NCBI GenBank assembly: GCA_029932675.1
Contig: JAOZPP010000004.1
Span: forward strand, 1-64,000
Reading direction: 5' to 3'
DNA length: 64,000 nucleotides
Origin: a bacterium
GTDB taxonomy: Bacteria > SM23-81 > DAOVCL01
In this document: one piece after another, positions 53,404 through 62,058 of the stretch
Numbering within the stretch: position 1 is the first letter of the stretch
How the letters are laid out: every line of letters begins with the position of its first letter
Translations under genes and position numbers: made by a program
The notes under the pieces: model-generated
What the model was told of the DNA's origin: nothing
Database searches by the model: none
The model's input: the letters and a program-made list of their open reading frames with translations, nothing else

Positions 53404-54519
53404 ATGAGCGAATTGATGAAGGCAGATTATAAAGAACTTCTTGCAAAGGTTTCGGGTCTGCTTGAGCGGGCAAGACACGAAGCTGTAAGAAGGATTAATA
53501 CGGTTATCGTAGAAACCTATTGGGAAATTGGAAGATTGATTGTAGAAGAGGAACAGAAGGGCAAAAAACGGGCCGAGTATGGTAAAAGGTTGTTACAGAA
53601 ATTATCAATTGATTTGACAAAAAGATATGGACGGGGATTCTCAACCGACAATTTAGAGGCTATGAGAAAGTTTTACTTGATTTATCCTAGTTTTGGCAGG
53701 AAGATTTCCGAGACAATGTCTCGGAAATTAGGAAAGACTCAAGCTGATATCCCAGAGATTGAATTTCTGAAGAATCTTTCATGGTCTCACATTCGTGAAA
53801 TTATAACACTTGAGGAACCTCTTGCAAGGTCTTTTTATGTGATAGAGACAATTAAAAATAACTGGTCAGTGAGGGAATTGAAGAGACAAAAAGGCTCCCT
53901 ACTCTTTGAGAGACTTGCCCTGAGCAAAGAGAAAAAGAAGGTAATGGAGCTGGCAAAGAGAGGGCAGATTATTGAGAAGCCCGAGGATATAGTCAAAGAC
54001 CCCTATGTATTGGAGTTCCTGGGTATCCCTGAGAGACATCACTATACTGAATCACAGTTGGAACAGGCTCTTATTGACCATCTTCAAGAATTTCTTTTAG
54101 AACTCGGTAAAGGCTTCACTTTTGTTGCCCGACAAAAGAGGATTACTATTGACAACGAACATTTTTACATTGACCTGGTCTTTTACAACCGCATCGTGCG
54201 GTGTTTTGTCTTGATTGACCTCAAAGTAGGCAAGTTTACTCCGGCTGATACTGGGCAAATGAATTTTTATCTCAATTACATCAAGGCCAATGAAGTGATG
54301 GAGGATGAAAACCCTCCTGTGGGCATTCTTCTCTGCACTGAGGCTGACAGAAGCAGAGTCTTTGTAGAGTATGCCCTGGGAGGATTGGATAATAAAATTT
54401 TCGTCTCCAAATACAAATTGTATCTCCCGACGAAAAGAGAACTTGAGGCAGAAATCAAGAAAGAGACGGCTCGTTTACAACTTATTTCACCCAGGGAGAT
54501 GAAAAGCAGCAAAGATTAG
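53404..54519 (+). CDS. DUF1016/YhcG-type PD-(D/E)xK nuclease protein
   Basis: 371 residues from ATG 53404 (TTG 53398 also possible). The N-terminal DUF1016 domain reads ARHEAVRRINTVIVETYWEIGRLIVEEEQKGKKRAEYGKRLL in segments near 23-65, followed by LSWSHIREIITLEEPLARSFY near 126. The C-terminal nuclease fold carries HFYIDLVFYN near 254 and FVLIDLKVGKFTPADTGQMNFYL near 269, which supplies the D and DLK catalytic residues. These proteins are frequent in defence and restriction islands, and their target is unproved. It follows toxin-antitoxin copy 1 and is the first gene of the segment enclosed by the 811-bp repeats. Confidence 0.87.
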   Translation: MSELMKADYKELLAKVSGLLERARHEAVRRINTVIVETYWEIGRLIVEEEQKGKKRAEYGKRLLQKLSIDLTKRYGRGFSTDNLEAMRKFYLIYPSFGRKISETMSRKLGKTQADIPEIEFLKNLSWSHIREIITLEEPLARSFYVIETIKNNWSVRELKRQKGSLLFERLALSKEKKKVMELAKRGQIIEKPEDIVKDPYVLEFLGIPERHHYTESQLEQALIDHLQEFLLELGKGFTFVARQKRITIDNEHFYIDLVFYNRIVRCFVLIDLKVGKFTPADTGQMNFYLNYIKANEVMEDENPPVGILLCTEADRSRVFVEYALGGLDNKIFVSKYKLYLPTKRELEAEIKKETARLQLISPREMKSSKD

Positions 54520-54587
54520 GTTTTCTTAAATATAGGAATGATTCATCTTGAAGCTGAGGCATTTCCATTTTATAAAACACCTTAGCA

Positions 54588-55448
54588 GTGGCAATTGAGA
54601 ATCTACTTGATACAGACTGGCGAGAGAAATTGAAATCTCTTGGCCTTGAGGGGTTTCTTGATCTCTTGGGCACAGAAAGGCTCGCACAGAAGAAGGCCCG
54701 GATGGCAAATCTTTTAAGAATTGCCAATCCCGATGAGGCACTTTATCGGGAGATCATGGTTGCCCTGGGCTACAAAAACAATAAGGTTCAGTTTCTGGAG
54801 CTGGCACTAATACTACCCTATTCAGAGATTCGTGCCTTAAAAGATAGTGAAAGAATTGAGAAGGCTTTACTCTATCGGGCAGGATTTCTGCAATCGAAAG
54901 ATGGGCTTCCGGAGAATTTCGATGGTTCCCTGAAGATGGATCGCTCGGTATGGCAACTCCGGGGCACAAGACCGGCAAATTTTCCTGCTACCAGAATAAA
55001 GGGTATCGCACCACTGCTCTCTGAGTCCTGCGAAACAGGGCTGTGCAAGCTAATCGAAGCGAAGATTGCTGACAACTACCTGCCGACCACAAATAGAAGA
55101 TCCGCTGGTAGCTTCTGCAAAGAGCTCACAAAAATCTTTACTACGGGCGAGAGGAAAGCAGTGGGTCAAACAAGAGCTTTGGAAATCCTCTTTAACATAA
55201 TCCTGCCGTTCTTTATGACTTATTTTGAAAGGGAGGGTAAACGAAAATATGCAGAGTTCCTCCTAAGCATTTACGATCAACACCCTATTCTCTCAGAGAA
55301 CTCTGTTATCAGGGCGATGAAGGCTCAACTATTCGGTGAAGATAAAAAGAAAGCCAGGCAAGTGGTCAATTCAGTGAGGCGCTATATGGGGTTAATTCAC
55401 TTGCACAATGTTGTATTGAAGGGAGAAAAGCTCGATGACTATTCCTGA
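54588..55448 (+). CDS. DUF2851 family protein, N-terminally short
   Basis: 286 residues from GTG 54588; most family members exceed 400. Family-like features: ALYREIMVALGYKNNKVQFLELALILP (segments near 51-77), RPANFPATRIKGIAPLL near 127, ILFNIILPFF near 202 and KGEKLDDY at the end. The N-terminal part is absent: an in-frame TAA stands five codons upstream. The stretch 54577-54691, starting just before the GTG, is repeated at 61372-61486, so this start lies at a recombination breakpoint. Function unknown. The last 14 bases overlap the helicase gene, so the two are translationally coupled and probably act together. Confidence 0.75.
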   Translation: MAIENLLDTDWREKLKSLGLEGFLDLLGTERLAQKKARMANLLRIANPDEALYREIMVALGYKNNKVQFLELALILPYSEIRALKDSERIEKALLYRAGFLQSKDGLPENFDGSLKMDRSVWQLRGTRPANFPATRIKGIAPLLSESCETGLCKLIEAKIADNYLPTTNRRSAGSFCKELTKIFTTGERKAVGQTRALEILFNIILPFFMTYFEREGKRKYAEFLLSIYDQHPILSENSVIRAMKAQLFGEDKKKARQVVNSVRRYMGLIHLHNVVLKGEKLDDYS

Positions 55449-58400
55449 CATCATCGATAACAGCGCCGAGGGGCGCAGATTGGCCGATGTCTTGAAGGAA
55501 ATTATTGTCCCCGGCACCAAAGTGTATATCGCTTCAGGCTATTTCAACCTGGAAGGTTTCAGACTCATTAGTGAGAAATTGAAGGAGACGCAAGGAGTGC
55601 GCCTTCTTCTTGGCCGGGCTTTATCCCCCCAGGATGTGCGTTCACCAAAGTTTTTCCTTGAAGAATTAAGAGAAGAGGCAGAGGCAAAGATGGGGACCCC
55701 AGAGGCCGAAGGTCTAATCCGGGAATTCCTCCGCTGGCTTGAGAACCCTGGGGTTGGGGTGAAGATCTACAACAAGGGATTTTATCACGGAAAATTCTAT
55801 ATCGTTGAAGGAGTTCCGGTTTTGGGAGCAGTGGCTATCTCTGGCTCTTCGAACTTCACCCAAGCTGGCCTTACCAGAAATACCGAATTCAACACCGTCT
55901 TAAAGCAGGGGAGCGCGGTAAAAGAAACAAAGCGGGTTTTTGACCGACTATGGAATGAGAGCGAAGACTACAAACAGGACCTGAAATCGCTTTACTCCGA
56001 TTTCACCGCCGCTTACAGTCCTTATGAAATATATATCAAGGCTCTCTACGCCTATTTTAGGGATAAGTTTGCTTCGGTTTCTCCAACTGATGAGGTTCCC
56101 AGCCCTATCGTTCTCACTGATTTTCAGCGCGACGGCTATTTAGCTGCCCTCGATACCCTTGATCGCTATAGCGGTGTTCTGCTCTCCGACTCCGTGGGGT
56201 TAGGTAAAACATATCTTGCCCTGAAGCTTCTGGATGACTTTGCCTATAGGTTGAGAGAAAAGGCTCTGGTCATCTGTCCGGCGCAACTTAAGGGGATTCT
56301 TTGGGAACCCAAACTGAGAGAAGCCGGCATCAGAGCAGATATTGTCCACAGGGAGCGGGTGAGCCGGAAGGACTTCCCAATAGAAGAGTACCAAGATCAC
56401 GACCTTATCGTCGTGGACGAGTCTCACAACTTTCGCAACTCCCAGACAAACTGTTGGAAAAACCTCTCCTTATGTGTGATAAGAGGTAAACCAAAGAAAG
56501 TAATACTTATCACTGCAACTCCTGTAAATAACTCCGTTTTTGACCTTTACAACCAGATTCGCTTGATCACCAAGGACAGGGACAGTTTCTTCGCCGCGGC
56601 TGGTATCCCAAGCCTATGGGGCTATTTTCTTAGAGCAGATAAGGAGAAAGAGACTCTATACGATCTTTTAGAGGAAATAGCTGTTAGGCGCAGCCGGCCT
56701 TTTATCAAGAGGAACTATCCGGATGTAGCAATTGATGGTGAGCCGATAAGATTTCCAGAAAGGGAGCTTCACACAACCCGATACAACCTTGAGCAGACCT
56801 ATCAGGGGCTTTACAAAGAATGCTCTCAAACCATCGAAAACTTGACCCTGGCAAGCTACAACATTGAGTCGTATCGGAAGGAGATCAGACAAGAGCAGCT
56901 TGAGCTTTTCGAGCATATCAACAAGGCCTTTCTTGCCAAAGGGTGGTCTGAAAAAGAGAGCAAGGACTTCTTAATGAAATTGGGTAGGAATGAGGCGGTA
57001 ATTTCGATTTTGAAGGTGCTCTTTTTAAAGCGGCTTGAATCCAGCATTGAGGCCTTTAGAATCAGCATAGAAAGATTGGTTGATTTTCAGAGGAAATTTC
57101 TTCAGGTCTTTAAGGAAGGAAGAATACTGGATAGAGACGCCTATCGCAAGTTCTTCCTTCAAAGCGGTGAGGATGAATCTACAGAGGAAGGTGAGAGCAT
57201 CTCCACTGTCCTAGAGAAGTTGCCACAGATAAATTTGGAAGATTTCGATGTAGAGGCAATCAAACGCTCTGTTCAGAAGGATATCGGTGCTCTTGAGCAA
57301 ATTTACAAAAAGGTCGAGAGAATAAAATCGGGGAAAGATACGAAGCTGCAGATTCTCAAAGAGAAATTAAGCGGTGAACTAAAGGGAAAGAAAGTCATCA
57401 TCTTTACCTATTTTAAGGATACTGCTCGTTACCTTTATCGCTGGCTAGGCGGCAACAGGGAGTGGCTGGAAAGTGTGGTCTCGCCTGAGGAGCGAAGGGC
57501 GGTGGAAAGTTTCTTGAGCCACGCCTCTCTTTCATCCCCGAACATCTCAATCACGGATAGTGGGATAGACCCTGATGAGCGTAAGAACAGAATCATGCGC
57601 TTCTCCCCGATAGCCAACGGTCGCCCTGAGCTAAAAGGAACAGAAAGGGAGATTCAAATCCTCATCTCAACCGATGTCCTCTCGGAAGGCCAGAATCTGC
57701 AGGATGCTGATACGGTAATAAATTATGATCTTCCCTGGAATCCTGTTCGCCTCATTCAGCGAGTGGGAAGGATCGATCGTCTCAAGTCTCCGCACCCTCT
57801 GGTGCATCTTTACAACTTCTTCCCTGAAGACGCATTGGAATCCCTCCTAGGCATTCTGGAGAGGCTTTATCAGAAACTCGATGCCATTAATCGCAGTGTA
57901 GGCTTAGATGTAAGCACCTTAGGGGAGACGCCTACGCCGAAGGATTTTGGCTTCATTCGTGACCTTTTTGCAGGAAAAGCCGAGGTTTTAGAGGAGTTAG
58001 AAGGGATGTCCGAACTGGCCGTCGGTGAGTTCCTTAAACAAGAACTCTTGCAGTTTTTAGAAAAGGTAGGTGAAGAGAAGATAAGGAGAATACCCAATGG
58101 TGTGGGAAGTGGTCTACACAAAGAGGGACAGCATGGACTTTTCGTGGCTTTCAAAGACAAGGAGCGCCATTATTGGTGCTATTACGACTTCAAGACTGGT
58201 AAGGTCCTTGAGAACAAACTCCAGGTCATTCGACTTATCAGATGCGAAGAGAGTGAACCACGGATAGAGCCGGATTTTGATGTCTATGAGGTCATTGAGA
58301 AAGCGAAGAGACATATCCTCGCCCGTTTGCGCACTTCTTCCTTAAAGCCGCCCATGCTTAAGGCACCTCAAAACCAAATCGTAAACTGGTTACAAGGATT

Positions 58401-58629
58401 AGCTTCCAAAGCAACTGATCTTCTTGAATATTTTCGCGAACCTTTGCCAGAGTTATATCTGCGGGAGCTTCGTTCCTTATGGATTAACAGGGCCTCATCA
58501 GAGGAGGTACTCATCCTTAAGCTAAGGGAGTTCAAAGAGTCCCATCCAATTTCACCAGCAATGGAAAGAACTCCACCGCCTGAAGAGCCCAAGGTCAAAG
58601 TTGTTTGCTATCTTGCAGTTATGAGTTAG
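55435..58629 (+). CDS. PLD-nuclease-like/SNF2-type helicase fusion protein
   Basis: 1064 residues. The N-terminal phospholipase-D-like domain (about 15-180) has one HxK motif, YHGKFYIVEG near 116, and GSSNFTQAGL near 137. An SNF2/superfamily 2 helicase follows: DSVGLGKTYLALKLL (Walker A, near 252), VVDESHNFRNSQ (Walker B, near 325) and ITATPVNNS near 361. The C-terminal lobe has DVLSEGQNLQDADTVINYD near 744 and LIQRVGRIDRL near 773 (motif VI). A single HKD-type motif means it would act as a dimer if it cuts DNA. PLD and SNF2 proteins are separate components in DISARM; here they are fused. Coupled to DUF2851 by a 14-base overlap. Confidence 0.88.
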   Translation: MTIPDIIDNSAEGRRLADVLKEIIVPGTKVYIASGYFNLEGFRLISEKLKETQGVRLLLGRALSPQDVRSPKFFLEELREEAEAKMGTPEAEGLIREFLRWLENPGVGVKIYNKGFYHGKFYIVEGVPVLGAVAISGSSNFTQAGLTRNTEFNTVLKQGSAVKETKRVFDRLWNESEDYKQDLKSLYSDFTAAYSPYEIYIKALYAYFRDKFASVSPTDEVPSPIVLTDFQRDGYLAALDTLDRYSGVLLSDSVGLGKTYLALKLLDDFAYRLREKALVICPAQLKGILWEPKLREAGIRADIVHRERVSRKDFPIEEYQDHDLIVVDESHNFRNSQTNCWKNLSLCVIRGKPKKVILITATPVNNSVFDLYNQIRLITKDRDSFFAAAGIPSLWGYFLRADKEKETLYDLLEEIAVRRSRPFIKRNYPDVAIDGEPIRFPERELHTTRYNLEQTYQGLYKECSQTIENLTLASYNIESYRKEIRQEQLELFEHINKAFLAKGWSEKESKDFLMKLGRNEAVISILKVLFLKRLESSIEAFRISIERLVDFQRKFLQVFKEGRILDRDAYRKFFLQSGEDESTEEGESISTVLEKLPQINLEDFDVEAIKRSVQKDIGALEQIYKKVERIKSGKDTKLQILKEKLSGELKGKKVIIFTYFKDTARYLYRWLGGNREWLESVVSPEERRAVESFLSHASLSSPNISITDSGIDPDERKNRIMRFSPIANGRPELKGTEREIQILISTDVLSEGQNLQDADTVINYDLPWNPVRLIQRVGRIDRLKSPHPLVHLYNFFPEDALESLLGILERLYQKLDAINRSVGLDVSTLGETPTPKDFGFIRDLFAGKAEVLEELEGMSELAVGEFLKQELLQFLEKVGEEKIRRIPNGVGSGLHKEGQHGLFVAFKDKERHYWCYYDFKTGKVLENKLQVIRLIRCEESEPRIEPDFDVYEVIEKAKRHILARLRTSSLKPPMLKAPQNQIVNWLQGLASKATDLLEYFREPLPELYLRELRSLWINRASSEEVLILKLREFKESHPISPAMERTPPPEEPKVKVVCYLAVMS

Positions 58630-58748
58630 AAACTAAATGGGTAAACTTAGAAAGGTTATGAAAACCTGGGGATATCAGGGTAGAGGACATCAAATCGAGA
58701 ATAGTAGAGGGCTGAAAAATAGGCTAGTGAAAGCGAGAAGTGTGTGAG

Positions 58749-59261
58749 ATGAAAGTAACCGCAGACGCATCTATTCTAATCCACCTTGCAGCCATTGGAA
58801 GATTTTATCTATTGGAGGAGTTATTCGGTGAGGTAATGATCCCAGAAAGTGTCTATAAGGAGGTAGTTGTAGAAGGCTGGGGGCTTTCCGGTTCTTTAGA
58901 AACGGCGGAAGCCCTAAGAACGGGCCTTATAAAAGTAGGTGAAGTAATAGACAAGGAGAAAGTCAGAGAGTTCTCACAAAGATATAGAGTCAGCGCAACC
59001 AATGCCGAGGTCATTCAATTATCAAAAGAGTTGAACTCTAAAATTGTTTTGGCCGATGAGGAAGAAGTTAGAGATGCTGCACAGGAAGCTGGCCTTCAAG
59101 TGAAAGGTTGTTTGGGCATACTTGTAGATTCAGTGAAAAATAAGATCATCTCTTCTCGACAGGCTGTCCAAGATATCGACAATTTAGTTGCATCAGGTTA
59201 TCGCATTAGCAATGATATAATTGATGGATTGAAAAACACTTTAAGGAGATGGGACAGATGA
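58749..59261 (+). CDS. PIN-domain toxin (DUF3368 family), copy 2
   Basis: The protein is identical to the copy at 52521-53033, including the ATG after a tail fragment (58712-58747) and the overlap with the antitoxin gene. Because the sequence is identical, each antitoxin should neutralise both toxins, and loss of one copy by recombination would still leave the cell protected. Confidence 0.85.
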   Translation: MKVTADASILIHLAAIGRFYLLEELFGEVMIPESVYKEVVVEGWGLSGSLETAEALRTGLIKVGEVIDKEKVREFSQRYRVSATNAEVIQLSKELNSKIVLADEEEVRDAAQEAGLQVKGCLGILVDSVKNKIISSRQAVQDIDNLVASGYRISNDIIDGLKNTLRRWDR

Positions 59262-59476
59262 AAGCCTCCTTGATGATACCAGAAAGGATAAGGGAAAAGT
59301 TCCTGGGGGAGATACTGGATATGTATGCGCAAGGTGAGTTGGCTGCCAGCAAAGCTGCTCAGATGCTTGGCATACCGAGGGCTACTTTCTATAGCCTATT
59401 GGCTGAAACAAACACCCCTCTCCCCAAAAAGCTTAATGATAGCATCAGAAAAGAGTTGGAAGAATTATTAAAGTGA
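59258..59476 (+). CDS. UPF0175 family antitoxin, copy 2
   Basis: Identical to 53030-53248, with the same start choice (ATG 59258 at a proper distance from AAGGAG rather than ATG 59249). Its stop overlaps the GTG of the tail module at 59473. Confidence 0.83.
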   Translation: MKASLMIPERIREKFLGEILDMYAQGELAASKAAQMLGIPRATFYSLLAETNTPLPKKLNDSIRKELEELLK

Positions 59477-59607
59477 CACCTGACCGCAGGGAACTGGATA
59501 GAATCATCTTCGAGGCTCTGGGCTTGACTGAGGGGAAGCAACTTGAGGTCTAGCGGGCGGTGGTGGAGTTGGTGAAGAACAGACTGGTTAAGGCAAGGAG
59601 TGTATAA
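59473..59607 (+). pseudogene. methylase C-terminal tail module with internal stop
   Basis: VTPDRRELDRIIFEALGLTE, then GKQLEV, a TAG at 59551-59553, and RAVVELVKNRLVKARSV, stop. Same module as 53245-53379 but diverged beyond the 811-bp repeat and interrupted, so this copy cannot be a working 44-residue protein. Confidence 0.65.
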
Positions 59608-59625
59608 TTTCACAAAGAGCAAAAC

Positions 59626-61314
59626 ATGACGAGAAAAGAAATACAAAGGCTTATCAAGCAACCTGAAGGACAATTCTTTGAGAAGAAGAGTTGCCTCGAA
59701 AAGAAAGCGGATGGAAGAACAAGAAGCCGTAAGGCGAAAGATGTAGCTAAGGATGTGGCAGAGACTTTATCAGCTATGGCTAATGCTGATGGAGGTTCGC
59801 TAATCCTCGGTGTGGAGGATGATGACACAGTCAGCGGTGTTAACCATCCCAGCGACCGTATCCAAGTTATTGAGAAAGCTCCTTTGAATCTTGTTAGACC
59901 ACCACTGAAAACGACTGTAGCGAGAACATATATTCAAAAGCAAATGTTACTGGTATTCAGTGTTGACTGGAGTCCAAAGGTTCACCAGCTCACCGATGGT
60001 AGATACCTGCTCAGGGTTGGTGACAGCAACATACCATTTCCTGCAAAGGATATTGAGGCCATCAAAAGGTCTAAATTACAAGCACTATGGGAAAACCAAA
60101 TTGTTGAAGGAGCAACTGTTGAAGACCTCGACCATGAGCTTATGAGAGAATTAGCAAGCAAAGTTGGGATAAACGCCAACATAGAGAAATTCCTGCAACA
60201 CTATAAGCTTATTGAGTATTATAACCGCACAATAAAACTAAAACGGGCTGCACTGCTTTTGTTTGGGAAAGACCCACTAAGGTGGCATCCGCGTTGTGGT
60301 ATAGATTTTGTGAAGTTCGAGGGAACAGAAAGGAAGTATGGAGGGGCGCTTAATATTGTGAAAAGAGAAAGAATCGAGACCCCACTTGTTTTACTTATCG
60401 AAGAGACCTACAAGGTAATCGCCCCTCATATCAAGGAAAGGCAGATTCTACACGATCTATTTTTCGTGGAGCAGCTTGAGTATCCATCCTTTGCCTGGCA
60501 GGAGGCAATAGTCAATGCTGTAGCTCATCGAGATTACAGTATATTAGGTCTTTCCATTGAAATATGGATGTTCGATGACCGGATCGAAGTGAGAAGCCCT
60601 GGGCTGCTCCCTGAGCCTGTAACTATTGAAAGACTTCTTAAAAGGGAGCGTATTCATGCAAGCCGCAATCCACTAATTGTCAGAGTCCTGACAGATTTGG
60701 GGTATATGCGTGAGATGGGAGAAGGAATCCCAAGAATGTTTGAAGAGATGGAGAAAAACGGACTCTATTCACCAGAACTAAGGATTGAAGCCGATTCCAT
60801 ATTTACTGTGGTTTTGAAGAATCAACCCGTTTATACTCCGGATGATTTGCGATGGCTTGAAAGGTATTCAACTATCCCTTTGAGTTCGAATCAGAAAAGG
60901 ATTTTGCTCTTTGCAAGAGTTCATGGAATGCGCTTTACGAGTCGAGATTACCAGAAGATTTGTAGTGTAGACATCTATTCAGCATCACGTGATATCAAAG
61001 ATCTTATGAGAAAGGGCATAGTACGCTTACAAAAGAAGGGTGGAAGAATTTATGAGATATTGGAAGGCAAGGAAGATGAGTTTCCTGAATTTCCCGAAGG
61101 GTACCTTGAAGTAAGAATGATTGTCGAAAGAAAGGGATATGTAAAAAACGAAGACTTGAGGGGTGTTTTGAAGCTATCAAGAGTTCAAGCCAAGTGGTTG
61201 TTCCAAAAATACTTAAATTTAGGTCTTTTGAAAATGGAGGGTCAGGGGCGGGGGGCAAGGTATGTTCCGACAGAAAAATTCTGGAAGACGAGAAATGGAC
61301 AATTCAAAAAATAA
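59626..61314 (+). CDS. AlbA/Schlafen-like DNA-binding and HATPase regulator
   Basis: 562 residues. The N-terminal AlbA_2 (Schlafen-like) domain shows QFFEKKSCLEKK (16-27), AETLSAMANADGGSLILGVEDDD near 45 and GRYLLRVGDSN near 124. A HATPase_c_4-type region follows, with PSFAWQEAIVNAVAHRDY near 287 and EVRSPGLLPEPVT near 324. Winged-helix segments occupy the C-terminus (about 415-550). Such proteins are called putative transcriptional regulators or RecG-like ATP-binding proteins; several occur in defence islands. It could control the toxin-antitoxin and helicase genes upstream, but that is inference. Direct ATGGACA words and a hairpin follow the stop (61315-61366). Confidence 0.83.
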   Translation: MTRKEIQRLIKQPEGQFFEKKSCLEKKADGRTRSRKAKDVAKDVAETLSAMANADGGSLILGVEDDDTVSGVNHPSDRIQVIEKAPLNLVRPPLKTTVARTYIQKQMLLVFSVDWSPKVHQLTDGRYLLRVGDSNIPFPAKDIEAIKRSKLQALWENQIVEGATVEDLDHELMRELASKVGINANIEKFLQHYKLIEYYNRTIKLKRAALLLFGKDPLRWHPRCGIDFVKFEGTERKYGGALNIVKRERIETPLVLLIEETYKVIAPHIKERQILHDLFFVEQLEYPSFAWQEAIVNAVAHRDYSILGLSIEIWMFDDRIEVRSPGLLPEPVTIERLLKRERIHASRNPLIVRVLTDLGYMREMGEGIPRMFEEMEKNGLYSPELRIEADSIFTVVLKNQPVYTPDDLRWLERYSTIPLSSNQKRILLFARVHGMRFTSRDYQKICSVDIYSASRDIKDLMRKGIVRLQKKGGRIYEILEGKEDEFPEFPEGYLEVRMIVERKGYVKNEDLRGVLKLSRVQAKWLFQKYLNLGLLKMEGQGRGARYVPTEKFWKTRNGQFKK

Positions 61315-61366
61315 AATGGACAGCTCTGCGTTTCTTAAGATCCATTTTTTAAGATGTCCATTTTAG
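61315..61366 (+). terminator. possible terminator hairpins after the AlbA regulator
   Basis: AATGGACA (61315-61322) pairs with TGTCCATT (61355-61362), enclosing a second CTTAA/TTAAG hairpin with a T-rich loop (61335-61353). TTTT follows in part. Weak as a classical terminator. Confidence 0.4.
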
Positions 61367-61371
61367 GCAAG

Positions 61372-61722
61372 ACACCTTAGCAGTGGCAATTGAGAATCTA
61401 CTTGATACAGATTGGCGAGAGAAATTGAAATCTCTTGGCCTTGAGAGGTTTCTTGATTTCTTGGGCACAGAAAGGTTCGCACAGAGGATTATCCAGACGA
61501 CAAACCTCACCCAAGTGCACTCTTCTTAGGTTGGATTAAAAGCAAGCCCTTGCATGTTTTAGCTGCCTTAGATGAAACCAATGAATGGGCTTACATTATT
61601 ACCGCATATGAACCAAGCCTTGAATACTTTGAGCCTGATTTGAAAACAAAGAACAACTTGAAGTTTACCGGGCAGTGGGGGAGTTGGTAAAGAACAGGCT
61701 CGTTAAGGTGAGGAGTGTGTGA
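61372..61722 (+). pseudogene. mosaic of three gene fragments: DUF2851, DUF4258 and methylase tail
   Basis: 61372-61486 repeats the start of the DUF2851 gene (54577-54691) with a few mismatches. About 61484-61650 then reads DYPDDKPHPSALFLGWIKSK, PLHVLAALDETNEWAYIITA and YEPSLEYFEPDLKT, which matches the middle and end of DUF4258 toxin-like proteins without their start. 61648-61722 is a methylase tail, KEQLEVYRAVGELVKNRLVK then VRSV, stop. The junctions are abrupt, so this is a recombination graveyard rather than a gene. Confidence 0.7.
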
Positions 61723-61749
61723 TATGGATGCAGTAAAAATGATTAACCC

Positions 61750-61947
61750 TTGCTCCGAGTGATGTTATCATCCCCCAGGTACAGATCCTATGATCGAACG
61801 GGGAAGGGAAAAATAACCAGCGGCGAGATACAGAAGATGTTCGATGTTAGTAGGGATACAGCAAACAGGTATTTGAAGAAGTTATCAAAGCTGAAGTTGA
61901 TAGAAAGGCACGGAGAGGGTAGATCCACATATTACGTTCTTAGTTAA
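61750..61947 (+). pseudogene. winged-helix domain fragment
   Basis: 65 residues. From residue 16 it reads RTGKGKITSGEIQKMF, DVSRDTANRYLKKLSKLKLI and ERHGEGRSTYYVLS, the C-terminal winged helix found at the end of AlbA/Fic-type regulators. The first 15 codons (TTG start) look random and there is no ribosome-binding site, so it is probably the last piece of a lost larger gene. Confidence 0.55.
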
Positions 61948-62023
61948 CTTGCGTCAGATTTGCGTCAGATTTTGGCTGGGTTTAAAGGAGTTCCAGCAGA
62001 GGGGAATTGGGAGATCTTAATTT

Positions 62024-62058
62024 CTTAGGTGCAGAAAAACCTAAGAGGTTTCTGCACC
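62024..62058 (+). promoter_or_regulatory. asnA leader with two mutually exclusive hairpins
   Basis: GGTGCAGAAA (62028-62037) pairs perfectly with TTTCTGCACC (62049-62058). The smaller CTTAGG/CCTAAG (62024-62029 with 62040-62045) shares bases with it, so only one can form. The ATG of asnA lies 54 bases downstream behind AAGGAGG. It looks like a simple switch, or a relic terminator without a T run. Direct TGCGTCAGATT words lie just upstream (61949-61971). Confidence 0.4.

Larger units (their letters stand above)
58677..59487 (+). repeat. 811-bp direct repeat, copy 2 (copy 1 at 52449-53259)
   Basis: Apparently base-for-base identical to copy 1, in the same orientation. Together they bracket 53260-58676, holding the DUF1016, DUF2851 and helicase genes. 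Confidence 0.9.

Noticed and set aside
52449-59487. The 811-bp repeats as insertion sequences
   Set aside because: No transposase, inverted ends or target duplications; the content is a toxin-antitoxin pair.
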